DNA of 64,000 nucleotides from Callorhinus ursinus. Lineage: Eukaryota; Chordata; Mammalia; Carnivora; Otariidae. This document shows positions 41,486 through 59,799 of the stretch, piece after piece. The notes under the pieces were generated by a model that saw only the letters and a program-made list of their open reading frames with translations, ran no database searches and was not told where the DNA came from. A program made the position numbers and the translations under genes. The first letter of the stretch is position 1. The number at the start of each line of letters is the position of its first letter. The stretch lies in assembly GCF_003265705.1 (NCBI RefSeq), contig NW_020312817.1:52241504-52305503 (forward strand), given 5' to 3'.

Positions 41486-41734
41486 GCCTTAATATCCTGA
41501 AAGTTCATCTCCCTTTCTTCCTGTTGACCTTCTGCCCTGGACTGGACTGGACTTTCTGCTCCAGGGGCTTCTTTTCTGGGTTTGGGTCTTGCCCTCCCAG
41601 CGGGACTGCTCTCACGGCCCTTCCTGGGAAGTGGGCAGAGGTGGGGAGCTGAGCCGGGTCAGGGGGGTTGGGGGTGGAGGCAGCCGTTCTCGCGCCCCTC
41701 CCTTTTCTTCCATCTCTTCTTTCCCCAAGGCGCC

Positions 41735-41965
41735 ATGGCTGTGACGCTGGGGGCCGTGGAGGGACGGTTTGGGACTGGGTGGGATTTTTGGAACATCTGC
41801 AATATCCTATTTGTAAGCTTTCCCCTGGGGAAAAGGAGCGGTTTCTGGCTGAATTCTATCTTGGGCCCAAGAGGAAAGAAAATAGAAACTCGCTTCCAGG
41901 CAGACTGGATTACAGCCTATTTTTTAAGAAACGGGACTGAGGGGAGAAACGGTTTGTCGCTCTAA
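41735..41965 (+). other. Unassigned 76-codon reading frame downstream of TEX261
   Basis: The ATG at 41735-41737 sits in a strong context (GGCGCCATGG) and opens 76 codons (MAVTLGAVEGRFG...). A pyrimidine-rich tract with CCCAAG precedes it, and a GTAAGC donor-like site lies inside at about 41811. It could be an uncatalogued exon or chance. I recognise no family. Confidence 0.25.
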
Positions 41966-43025
41966 GAGCACACGAGGGCTGGCCCTCTCTTCTGAGTGCT
42001 CTTGGCTCCCGGGGAGCTGACCTCAGTCTTCTAAGAAGGTGGGCCAGATCCTGGCACAGACCAGCATTTGCTGACTTTGCACTCCAACTACAGTGCCTTG
42101 CAAGTACTCAGCAGTACATACGGGAGTGAAGCCCCCACGAGAGCCGTTCCTGCCATGTCCTGTACCTCGGATCGAGACTGGCACGTGCGTTGATGGACAG
42201 TGCACATGCAGTACCTTTAAGCCAGGGAAGCCCCTGTGCTTCAAAGTCTCTATATCTTGCCCCAAGTCCCACCACAGCCCTTCATTCCCTTGACTGCAGC
42301 ATTTCCTGTTCTCTTAAAAATCCCAGCCTTTCCCTTTCGCTGAGAGGAGTAACACATTTTGGGTTCTTCCTGCTGGGAATGAGATGGCCAGGCCTTTTTA
42401 TCCTATGCAGACGAGGGAAGACAAGGTGAGGACACAGGAGGCCAGTATCCTCACTGCTGCGTCAGCAGCCGGCTCAGCTCTCCCTTGCTGTCTCGTTCTC
42501 TGTTCCTCACCCCGATGACATGGCTTCTCTCCTAGGGGTTGCCAGTGGCCTTCTCGTGCTAAATCCAGCAGACCCTTTCATATCTTATACTGGATCTCTG
42601 CAGCGTCTGACAGGGCTGCTCACCCCCAGCTTCTTGAATTGCACTTCCCTGGCACTCCTGTGGCTGGTCTTCCTCCTGCCTCTGCTATTCCTTTCAGTTT
42701 CCTGTGCAGGCTTCTCCATTTGCCCCACGCACAATGGGGTTTCTCAGGGTTCTGTTGTGGGCTCCCTGGAGGAGCCCATCCAAGCTGATGGCTTCAAGGA
42801 CTCTTTGCCAAGGAACTGAGAGTTGACCTCCAGCCCCAGCATCCCTCCTGATCTTCTGAACCATAGTTCCTCTCGCCTTTGGGTGCACAGACAACTCTCA
42901 CGGCCCAGAGGGCACTTGCTGCTGTCCTTTGCAAACCTGCCTCTTTTGGGTACCTGCCGTGGCCCCAAGACCCCTCAGGAGCCAGACCAGAAACCTGCTT
43001 TCTAGTCCTGCTTTCTCTTTCTGCC
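41966..43025. other. Intergenic DNA between TEX261 and ANKRD53, no gene recognised
   Basis: A hydrophobic 99-codon plus-strand frame at 42520-42819 lacks any recognised relative. Nothing else is supported. Confidence 0.4.
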
Positions 43026-43029
43026 CCTC

Positions 43030-43618
43030 CCCCTCATCCAATCTCTAAAAACTGTTAAGTTTACCTTCCTAACATCTCTTGATTTGAGCCACACCCACTG
43101 TCATCAACTTACACCTGGATTATTGTGACAGCCTCCTTCTCCTTCGATGTCCCACAGCCAGAGTTGTCTAAAGTGTATAGCTCATCAAGTCACTTCCTGG
43201 CCTACAACCTTCCATGGCTCCTTACTGCCCTCAGGATAAAGACCAGACCCCTTAGCATGGCTTGTGAAACTTGTGATGTCTGGTTCCTGCTCGCCTCTCT
43301 GGCCTCATCACTTGCCACCTTGCACCCTGTGTCCCCGCCTCCTGTATTCAGAGATGCCACTTTGATTCTCCTTTCTTCTGCCCATCTGGGTACCTTCTCT
43401 TGTCAGTTCTCAGCTTAGATTTCACTTCCTCTGAGCTTTGTCCCCTCTTCCCCCAGCACACCACACAAATCACTCTAGGCTTACTGGTCTATCTCCCCAC
43501 TAGACTGTAAGCTCCTTGAGGGCAGGGACTGTCCTTCAGTTTTTGTATTAATAGTGCCTGGCTTGGTGCCCGGTACATAGAAAGCACTCAATAAACATTT
43601 GTTTAATGAATGATTTGT
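43030..43618 (+). repeat. L2, long 3' fragment
   Basis: Runs from the CTTCCTGGCCTACAACCTTCCATGGC segment to the end ACTGTAAGCTCCTTGAGGGCAGG ... AATAAACATTTGTTTAATGAATG. The AATAAA near 43590 belongs to this element. Confidence 0.85.
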
Positions 43619-44136
43619 AGCGATGTGTCCAGGGGATAACAGGGGATCCAGGATAGCTTCCTGGAGGAAGTGCAAGTGCTTGTATAGTTGCAAACTGAAG
43701 CCATGGGTCCTCCCTCCCTCCCCCCAAGATATGCTGCTTGTGCCTCCCTGAACTACAGAGACCTTGAAGGACTTGATCTGAACAAGAGGCAGCATTTTCC
43801 TGTGGTTCCCTATCCTGGAAGCCTAGTTCCTGGTGGGCTGGGGCGGGGGGGAGGAGAGGTAGTAGGGACCCAAAGTGTCCATTTTATGATGCAAGGGCCC
43901 AGGATAGACTGATGCCCACTCTGAGGCCTCTGCCCTAGCTTAAACCTCTTGGGGAGTCCAAGAAATTTCTTTGTGAAGAGGGGACACCTGGGACCTAGTC
44001 TTTTGTTAGAAGGGGCTCTGATCTTCAAGCTTGGGAGTGGGAAGTGGGAAGCCTGTGAGTACTCCTCTCCCTCTCTTCCAACCCCAACGTGAATCCCCAC
44101 ACCTCAGCCTTCACTGGGCTGCCTCAGGTTGACAGC

Positions 44137-47100
44137 CTACCAAAATAAGTTTATGGGGGGGCTTTTGGGGGAGGGCAGAGTGGGGAGCCCTTGATGGGCT
44201 TGCACAGCTGCCAGGAAGGCTTCATCAAATGTCTCACGCAGGTTCATGGCCAGAGTGTCAGTCCAGAAGTTGTCGTCACCCAAGAGCCACTTCCGGGGCA
44301 CGTGCCTCATGCTGACAGGGCAAAAGCCCTGGGGCACTTTCATCCTGCATGGCCGCACCGAAGGGTACAGCTCTTGGACTACCACCTTGAAAGGCAGCTG
44401 GGGCACAGGTGCCACCCGGTTGCCGGCCACCGTGCACAGCTGTGCACCGCCGTGCCGGTCAGACCTCACCTTAAGGAAGCTGTGGAAGTCATGCTCTGGG
44501 CTGGGGTCTGGATGCACACCTAGGCGGATGCCCTGTGGGTAGCCGATCTGGGTGGTGGGCGATCTGGCAGGATTGTTGCTAACATTCCACGACTTGGGCC
44601 GCCTGACCATGGGCTGCATGTAGATGGATGTGGGTGTCCCCAAGGACTGCAGCTTGGGCGTTGATGTCTGCCGCAGGCGTGCCTCTGGGGAGGGGTAGAA
44701 GCTCTTTCGAGGCCCCTGGTGCTTGAGGATCTTGGGGATGGCAATCGCCTGGGGTGGGGCACAAGGCGCTTGCTTGGCATTGCGGATCAGGGATTGGCCT
44801 TGGAGCAGCTGCTTGCGATGGAGCCACTTCTTGAAATCAGCTTCTCTCAGAATTTGGTGCTGTTTCTGCAACATCAGAGGGTACAAGATAGTCATGGAGG
44901 GCTGCCCCTCCTCCCTCCTCCTGTGGAGGGAGGCCTTGTGGCTATAGCCCTTGGAAACCTCAGGTATCACTGGCTAGATACAGTTCTGCCCCAGGAGGCC
45001 TAAGTCTGATGAGAGAAACTCCTGTCTTATGGGAGCCCTTGTTCTGACCTGGAGATAACTATTGCCCGAAGGGAGCCCTTGGGCTGATGGCGCAGGTAGA
45101 ACCTCTCCGACCTCCAACCTGATAAGGCCTCTGCCCTAAGTGAGGTCTCCAGTCCCTGCCGTATGGAAAACCTCAAGTCTCATGGGGGAGACAAGCCTCC
45201 ACCTCCAGAGAAGTCCCTCGTCTGATGTGGAGATATGTCCTGCTCTGAGAGAATCTCTGGTTTGATGGGGGAGGAAAGGCAAATCCTTGACACTGGAAGA
45301 AGAAAGCAGAAAGGTTTGGAAGGCCTGGAACTGGGGGGAGCCAGTCTGGATTGGCTTCTGGAAGTGGTGGGCCTCGTATGTTGGATATAGTTGGCTGGCT
45401 CTCTGGGCTGGGTGGTCATGACTCGGTCTACCTCTCTGTTTTTGCCTCCACTAGAATTGAACCTTCAGCTTGCCACAGAACTGCCCCTTGTCCACCCCCT
45501 TGTTTCAGTGTCTCACCCCCCGGACCGTTGCTAAGCCATCAGGTGGTACAGAGATTGACCCAGCTCAGGAGGTAGGCTCTGATTAGGCTAAGCCAATCAT
45601 AATAATTCCATCAGCCTTGCCCCAGACCCAGGTCAGTCAGCACATGGCTTTCCTTTAGCTGTAGGGATCGGCACAAGAATGGACATAGGATCCAACTGAG
45701 GCCAATAAGAGATAAGGGGAGATCTGCAAGGGGCTTCTGGGAAAGTTTAGAGACACGGGAATGGATGAGCTTTGCCTCCTCTGGACACAAGGGGCTCTGA
45801 GGATTGGGTGACACACCAGAAGAGGACAGCGCTGAGAAAACTGGAGAGAAATGCAGCTGGAACCAAGCCGGAGTATTGGATTTTGCCAGCCCTGAGGCCC
45901 TCCCCACTTCTGGATCCACTTAGGATTCCCAGCATCTTCTCTCTGGGTTTTCTGGCTCTTGCATCCTATATCCTTACACCTGCTTGAGATGCTTTACTTC
46001 CCCATTCTTCCCCAGCCAAGGTCCATCATAGGTCTGAGCCCCTTCCAAATCTCTCGCTTGGCAATCTCCACCTCTCATCTGTTCCCCTAGCTGTACTGAC
46101 TTTGTGCTTCTCGGCGTATACCACGTTCTCCTGTACCTCTGTGCCTCTCCACAGGGCTCCCTGTTCCTTCTGCCTGGTCAGCCCTTCCCTTCTTCATACA
46201 GCCAACTGCTGCCCATCTTTAAAGGTCCTCTTAAGCATTATCTCTCTGGCATCCTCCTGGACCCTTCCTTCTCTCTGGGAATATAACCCACCTCCCATTC
46301 TAGATCCTAAGCTCCTTGAGTGAGGGGACCACATCTCATTTGTCTTTGGAGCCGCAGGGTCCAGCAGGTGCCTAGCAGAGAAGAAATGCTCAGTGTCTGT
46401 TGGAAAGGATGGATTTTTTTTTTTTAAAGACTATTTTTAACCAACACGGGGCTTGAACTCTCAACCCTGAAATCAAGAGTCATGTACTCCACCAACTGAG
46501 CCAGCTACACGCCCCAAAGGATGGGTCTTTCTCTTCTTTTTTTAAGATTTTATTTATTTGAGAGAGAGAGAGCATGAGCAGGGGGAGGGGGAGAGGGAGA
46601 AGCAGATTTCCCACCGAGTGGGGAGCCCGATGTGGGGGCCCGATACGGGGCTCCATCCCAGGACCCAGGATAATGACCTGAGCCGAAGTTAAGACACTTA
46701 ACAGACTGAGCCACGCAGGCGCCCCAACAATGGATCTTTTTTTTTTTTTTTAAGATTTTATTTATTTATTCATGAGAGACACAGAGAGAGAGAGAGAGTG
46801 AGAGAGAGGCAGAGGGAGAAGCAGGCTCCCAAGGAGCAGGGAGCCCGATGCGGGACTCGATCCCAGGACTCTGGGATCATGACCTGAGCCGAAGGCAGAC
46901 TCTTAACCATCTGAGCCACCCAGGCGCCCAACGATGGATCTTTTTAACCAGTGTGAATCCCAATGTAGGCAGGGCCTGGAGCTCGCTAGAGATTTTCCTC
47001 CTCATCCAGAAGGAGGCAATGCGCTAGGAGGCGTGCTGTATTTCTTGCCAATTTAAGCTGTATGTACTCTCTAACACAAAATGAGACTTTTGACCTAGGG

Positions 47101-50100
47101 GAGTGGCTCTTAAGGGTGGAATTTCAGAGGATGGGGAGAGGGAGGCTTTTTCTGGGTGGGACTGCTACCAGCCACTCTTCTGCGTATGAGTCATGCCCTC
47201 CCTTGCTCACCTGCTTGGATAGCGGTGGCTGCCTGGCGCCCCTGCCCCCCCTCCCCCTTACTTGATACTCGGTGAGGTAGTCTTGTTCCATGAAGGCCAG
47301 CTCGTCCTTGAGCCTCTTCAGTTTCCCCATCTCACGAGCAAAGTCCTTCTTGTCCCGTTTCCACATGGCATCCTTCAAGAACCTGACGCCAAGGTGGGGG
47401 TATGTCACCCGTCAGTGACAGAGCCTCACCCTGGGCTGGGAAGACCGGCTGCTGCTGAGGGCCCGGATGAGGGTAGGAGGAGCCACCAGAGACGCCATTC
47501 CCCACTGCCCAAGGCCCCTCCCACTACCCTTGAGGTGAGAGAAGAAAGTGATAGTCTGATCAGCACCCCCTGCTGAGGATCCAAGGCCTCAGGGCAAGGA
47601 AGGGCAGTGCTATACCCACAGGGGTGAGGCCCTGTGGAAAGCCCTGGGAATAATATCCTGGGGGGCCGGGGGTCTCTTCTGCAGACTTATCTCCCAGCCC
47701 AGACCCTCCTGGTAAAGGCTCAGCCTCAGGTGAGGGCCCCAAGGAAAGGGCTGGGAGGGAGGGAAGGGGTGGCAGGCTGTGGGTGGTTCTCACACCCTCA
47801 CCGGGCACAGTCGCGGTGGTTCCGTATTTTGCAGTAGTCGATGGGCTTGCAGCCCATGGCATCTCGGGCGTGGACATTGGCGCCATTTTGCACCAGCACC
47901 TTCACGCAGCTCAGCAGGCCCTTGCAGGCTGCCAGGTGGAGGGGTGTGGAGCCATTGCATGTCTGACTGTAGAGGGCCCCGCCAGCCGGGAAGAGGGCAG
48001 AAAGGATGGCCATTTGCCCATCAGAGAGGTGGGCAAACCAGGTTCCGGACCTGCTCTGCCACTAGCCCACTGGGTGACTCTGGTATGTCCCTTCTCCTCT
48101 CCGAGCTTCAATTTCCTCAACCATAGAAGGAGGGTTTGGACTAAATGAATGGTGGGAGCCTGACTATATGGGTGTGCCACAGTAAAGATCTGCTGGAAGA
48201 AGAGCTGGGTTGGCTGGAGCTCAGAGGGCACTAACCTTATTGGCTCTTAAGCCAGCCAGCCCTCCTGCCCCCTCCCCTGCCTGGCCGTGGCGCACAAGGC
48301 CCGCGGGACCTGGGCCCTGCCCCTTCCCCACCCTCATCTTCCGACTTTGCCCCACTCCTTCCCAACTTGTGATCTTTGCACACGATGTTCCCTCTGCCTG
48401 GGACTCTTTTCCCCGGCTCTTTTCATGGCTGCCTTGCTCTCAGTTTTCGGGCTGCAATCTAAATGTTATTTCCTTAGAGGTGACTTCCCCTTCCAAAATA
48501 GATCCTCTGCCCTACCCCTTTTACTCATCACCTCATTGCCCTGTTTATTTCCTTTGAAACTACTTACTACACGGTCGTTTCGTTCATTTATTGGTTTGCT
48601 AGTTCACTGTCTGCTCCTGCACTAGTTTATCAGCTTCATGAGGGCTGGGACAATTTCCCTGTCTTCACTGCTGTATTCGACTCAGGCTTGGCGCCGAGCA
48701 CACAGGGCTCTGTAAATATGAGCGAGTGCAGTCTCCCATAGGCCGTCGGGGCATTTCCATGCGTTTACTCCGTTACCACAATAGTCTCATGTCATCCTCC
48801 CACATTTCAGTTGAAGACACTCAGGAAATAATTCCCAAAATTTGCTGCAAATTAGAAACACCTTGGAATCTTTTAGGCCTTCTAAAGCTCAGAGGGCACC
48901 CCATACCAATTTCAGCCTTTGACTGGAACACAGGCACTGGTATTTCTGAAGCTACATACGGGACTCCAGTGTACTGACAAGCTTGGTAACCAGAGCACTG
49001 AGGCTAAGGGCTGAGTAACTTGTTGGAGGTCTTGCTGTTTGCTAGCAGATGGCAAAGCTGGGATGTGAACTAGGTCTGTCCTCTCCCAGAGCCTGATCTC
49101 CTTACTACACCATGTGGGCTCACTGACTGCTTTATGTGGGACCCAATCCTTGTCACCCTACAGCCCTCTGCCTGTCCTGCATGGATCTGTCTACTTGGAA
49201 GTGGGGTTCCTATCTGCCCAGGTTCCAAGACACTTTCTGGACACAGGCTGGACTCACGTGTTGAGGGCCGCCCCTTGCTTAAGTAGATAGTGAATGCAGG
49301 GGAGGGTCATGGTCTTGTTGTCCCCGTGGATGACCAGGTGCAGGGGTGTCTGGCCATTGTTGGTGGGCAGGTCCACGGGAAACTTGTACTCCTCTACCAA
49401 GACCTGCAGGCACGTAAGCTTGCCACTCTGGGCTGCAAAGTGGATGGCGGTGAAGCCCTGTGGGGGCGGGAGGAGGGTAGGAGGAGACTGAGCAGGATTG
49501 GGGCCCCAGGGTCCCCAACCTAACCTACAGAGCAGAGTCTGCTCCTAGAAGGTGACTATCTACACAGAAAAGCATATCTGTGGATGTTCCATAGGCAGAT
49601 CTTGTCCAGAGAACCACTATGTGAGGAACTTTCTGTGCATACAGAGGACTTCATTTCTTGCCCCCAAGCTCCAAGGCCTTACCTTGTCATCTGCCGGAAT
49701 TTTGTCACGGTCCCGACTCAGACAGAAACGCAGCCATTCCAGGTTGCCCAGTGCGGCCGCGAACAGCTCGTAGTAGCTCCCAATGGCACTCTGGTCCCAC
49801 TCATCGTCGGGGTTAGCGTGGGTCGGGAGTGGGCAGGTGAGCAAGAAAGTGGAGTCTGGGTCTGGGCCGTTGGCCCTGCAGAGGGGCGTGCGTGAGGGCG
49901 AGGGCTGTCACTGAGCACCAAGGCGCTTCGGGAGGCCAGGCCGGGGCTCGCTGGTCGGCAGGGCAATGAGGAAGCCACCGTCCCCGGACACCTCTCCGGA
50001 AGCGAGCCAGCACCCCAGCCCGGTTCTCCCGGCTCCTCGCGCCGCCCAAGGGCTCCCGCCCGCTCCCGGCCCTGCCCCTCCAGGGAGGCCCCCCGCAGCC

Positions 50101-50188
50101 CGGCCACCTCATCCCCGGCCCACCTGGCCTGCTGGGACGCCGCTTCACCCCAGGTGACCTTGTAGGAGGCTTTCTCCGCCGGCTGCAT
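44137..50188 (-). CDS. ANKRD53: Ankyrin repeat domain-containing protein 53, 6 exons
   Basis: Human ANKRD53 is reported to bind DDA3/PSRC1 and to affect spindle dynamics and chromosome alignment; I recall this and cannot read it from sequence. Exons: 50188-50124, 49875-49683, 49457-49258, 47966-47802, 47382-47262, 44865-44137. They sum to 1473 nt, giving 490 residues and TAG, with GT-AG junctions and matching phases throughout. Residues about 87-210 hold three recognisable ankyrin units with GFTAIHFAAQSG, GQTPLHLVIH and GSTPLHLAACKG helices. A basic, helical stretch follows (residues about 209-270), then a long tail with conserved blocks such as WNVSNNPARSPTTQI and NFWTDTLAMNLRETFDEAFL. The start is the main uncertainty. 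MQPAEKASYKVTW resembles an internal human methionine, and the frame is open for about 80 codons further upstream in GC-rich DNA. Confidence 0.93.
45975..46405 (+). repeat. L2 in ANKRD53 intron 5
   Basis: Contains CCTAAGCTCCTTGAGTGAGGGGACC and CCAGCAGGTGCCTAGCAGAG, the L2 3' end, and is followed at once by the SINE cluster. Confidence 0.75.
46412..46516 (-). repeat. Short CAN-SINE, first of three in a row
   Basis: Reverse short variant (CACGGGGCTTGAACTCTCAACCC ... GAGCCAGCTACACGCCCC), preceded by AAAGGATGGATTT and followed by AAAGGATGGGTCTTT. Confidence 0.85.
46535..46725 (-). repeat. CAN-SINE, second of three
   Basis: Reverse full-length copy between GGATGGGTCTTT and CAATGGATCTTTT, so it used the same target sequence as its neighbour. 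Confidence 0.9.
46736..46929 (-). repeat. CAN-SINE, third of three
   Basis: Reverse full-length copy between AATGGATCTTTT and CGATGGATCTTTTT, another reuse of the same target. Confidence 0.92.
48310..48728 (+). repeat. L2 in ANKRD53 intron 3
   Basis: Contains CTTTGCACACGATGTTCCCTCTGCCTGGGACTC and ends GCACACAGGGCTCTGTAAATATGAGCGAGTG. Confidence 0.8.
48800..48965. repeat. MER5-type DNA-transposon relic
   Basis: AATTAGAAACACCTTGGAATCTTTTAGG and ACAGGCACTGGTATTTCTGAAGC are MER5-like phrases by memory. Confidence 0.45.
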
Positions 50189-50430
50189 GGCGACACTTGT
50201 GTGCGGGGGCTGCTCCCCCACCCTCCCCAGGCCCTGCCCGCCGGCGGACGCTCGAACTGGGGCTGCGGCCAGGGCAGCTCCTCCGCGGGCCGCGCCACTT
50301 CCCCGGCTTAGTAACCGGCCGCCCCAGTCTCCAGGGGCCGGCCTGGCGCCTCCCGGAGATCCTGCCGCCGCTAACCCCGCCGTCACCCGGTGAGCCTTGG
50401 CCCCCTCGGCCTGTAAACGGCATCGGCCAC
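49880..50430 (-). promoter_or_regulatory. ANKRD53: GC-rich 5' region / promoter of ANKRD53
   Basis: A CpG-rich block covers exon 1, intron 1 and the upstream flank of ANKRD53. An open frame in phase with the ATG at 50188-50186 runs upstream to about 50434. An N-terminally extended isoform is therefore possible. No TATA element stands out. Confidence 0.6.
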
Positions 50431-52100
50431 ACACACAAACTGCAAGACACTTGGGTTTTGTTTCTGATGATAAAATTATTAAGTGCTGATTGTTAAAACA
50501 GAGAAAGGGACGAGGAAATTAAAAATCACAATTCCACCAACCGCAGAAATCACGGTCCATTACGATATGTATATACATATCCTACATTTTTTCTACTCCT
50601 TTTCATTTAGCGTTTTATTATGAACTAGCATCCATTGTCATGCCATATACTAAACGTACGTTATGACGCCACTGTAGCCCAGCGTCATAATGAACATACA
50701 CTATCATTTGACATGTGCGGCAGAAAACAAAATGATTCATCTTGGCCGTTTTCTTAGGATGGATTTCCTGGAAGTAGAATTACTAAGTGAAAGGGAACGA
50801 ACATTTTTTAATTGTTAGTATGTGTTTACAAACTGCCCACCAGCAAGGTTTTATATTCATTACACTTCTACCTGCAGTGAAGCAGGTACCCTGCACATCA
50901 GCCGTGGGACTTTGGGCGAGTTCCTTGACCTCTGTGTCTTAGTTTCTGCATTAGCAAACTGGGAATAATACCACCTACTTCACAAGGAGGGAGGGGATTG
51001 CAGCAGTAAGACCAGGCCAGCTATCTAGAATTTTCTATTGTTAAAAGAGGACCTACTGGAACCATCACCACCAGCGCTGAATATTGTGATTTTAAATAAA
51101 CATTTGCTAATAATTTGGTAGTGGAAATGTTCTAATTTGACTCCTTGATGACTACCAAAAGTTAAACAATTAAATATCAGTGTTTTTCTCTTCTGGGAAT
51201 TATCTGTTTCTTCACATTGTTCTTTGAGGGTCTTCAAAGTGTTTCTTATTGGATTTGTAAAACTTATTAACAGTAACCCTTTACATATATTTGTCATCAA
51301 TGTTTTCCTTTTAAATTTTTACAATATATGGTAGTCAAGCAATCAATGTGGGCTGATTCAGTGTTGAGTGAACCATCCACATTCCATCCCTTCTCAGGGG
51401 GAATGACCCCAAGCTTATCAGAGGTTTACTGAGGCCCCAGGGGTCAACTCTAGGTATAGACCACACCACTCACTTCTAACTACCTTCTCCCCTCTGGGCC
51501 CCATCATTCCTGGTATTTCCCCCAGAGAAATCTAAGGAGGGGGGAGAGTCTCCCAAGACCACAGTGACCCACGGGGAGGGACAAAAATGCAGATTCTCCA
51601 CCCAAAGCAGTTCTCCTTCATTCCAGGGAAACCTCCTCTGGTAGTCCACTCACCTCCCAACCGCAGGGGTCTGAAGGAGTCAGCACCCCTCCTGAGCACT
51701 TTAAAAACTAGCAAATTCTGGGTATCTGTCCCAAGTGGGGCCTTAACACCTGGCTTCAAATTAAGATAAAGTGATAATGCTTTGCAGGGACAAAGCTTGA
51801 GGATTTCCTGGCAGTTGGGGGATTCTGTGGGCTGTTGCTTCTGAGGTATTAGGGTCCTAAGAATGACAACAAAACCCTACGTGTATGTTGGGGTTGGAGT
51901 GTCTCAGGACCTCTTCAAGTGCACCCTCATTATCTTTACCTGGGTTATCTTGCAGCCTCTAAACTAGGGGTTGCAACTCCAGCTGTCCCTGGGGAAAAAA
52001 TACCAATGCAGAGGAATTCGCCTCCAACTTCAGATTAATTGATCTGGTTTGGAGCCTGGGCCTTGGTATTTTGTAAAGTTCGCTAGGTGATTCTCATGTG
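50430..52100. other. Intergenic DNA between ANKRD53 and ATP6V1B1
   Basis: No gene is visible. It holds AT-rich LINE-like DNA at 50530-50870, a forward MIR at about 50895-51005 (CTTTGGGCGAGTTCCTTGACC), and a MER5-like relic at about 51955-52105. Confidence 0.5.
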
Positions 52101-52178
52101 CTTAATACAGGCGTAACAACCTTTTGTTCTTTCCCAGTGCGGGAATCCAGGGAGAGGGATGAAGCGTGGGAGCCCCAT

Positions 52179-52213
52179 CCCCACCCCGCCTCCCGCCTCG
52201 AGGCGGGGTGGGG
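52179..52213. repeat. Perfect 14-bp inverted repeat with 7-base loop, next to a G-rich run
   Basis: Arms 52179-52192 and 52200-52213 are exact reverse complements, with loop 52193-52199. The structure is nearly all G/C and would form a very stable hairpin. It begins 144 bases downstream of the ATP6V1B1 stop in transcript sense, probably in its 3' UTR or just past it. The right arm continues into a G-rich stretch to about 52228. Confidence 0.85.
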
Positions 52214-52356
52214 GGGGGTTGGGGTGGGTAGCTGACAGTGGGCCCTCAAGCGGTTGGTTCAGGTGTGTGGGACCTTGGAAAACACGGAGGCATGTGTAGA
52301 ACCGGGGTAGAACAGGGGCTTCCGGGACGAGCTCCGGGGTCCGGCTGTGGGCGGGG

Positions 52357-59152
<6,796 letters not shown>

Positions 59153-59334
59153 CTGGCAGGAGGGGAGAGCAGCCCAGAGCAGCGGTGAGACCAGAGGTGA
59201 AGTCCCTGTCTCCCCCAACCCTCCTTGACCCATTCTCAAGCTTCTGTCTCCCCTTTTGTGACCAGGCACTAGTAGAAGTGAACTTGAGGGGCCGGAGGTG
59301 GGACATTTGGATTCTGTTTGGGAGGCTGTACACC

Positions 59335-59580
59335 TGGATGGGCAGGAGCACTGACTTTGGAGTTGGAAGACCAGGGTTAGACCTGAAGCTCTGATGCTTA
59401 GAAACTGTGTGACCATGTGGAAATTACTTAATGTCTCTGAGCATTACTTTCCTCATCTTTCAAATGAGAATAATAATAATACCTACTTCATAGGGCTTGT
59501 ATGGGGAGAAAGTGATCTATGTGAAATCATTAGCTGGTGCCCAGGACCTGTAACAGCTCAATAAAATGTAATCATTACTA
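59335..59580 (+). repeat. MIR, near full length
   Basis: GGAGCACTGACTTTGGAGTTGGAAGACC, then CCTCATCTTTCAAATGAGAATAATAATAATACC, ending GCTCAATAAAATGTAATCATTAC. Confidence 0.85.
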
Positions 59581-59799
59581 TGGCTGTTTAGGTCCCATGG
59601 ACAGCACAGTTGTCCCTGCCCCTGTGGAGTAATGGTGAACACACGGGCACAGTGCTCTCCTGGGCTGCCGGGTGTCCCCTCGTACCAGTGGCAGTCTTTC
59701 CCTAGCCATGGGGCTGGGATTGATTCATGTGTTGTCCTCACAGCTTCAGGAATAAAAAGAATCAGGCAATCACTTCTCTTTTGGCTATAAGCAAGTGTA

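Noticed and set aside
46412..46929. Possible CRISPR-like regular repeat array
   Set aside because: The repeats are about 190-base SINEs with poly-T starts and target duplications in mammalian DNA, not short repeats with unique spacers.
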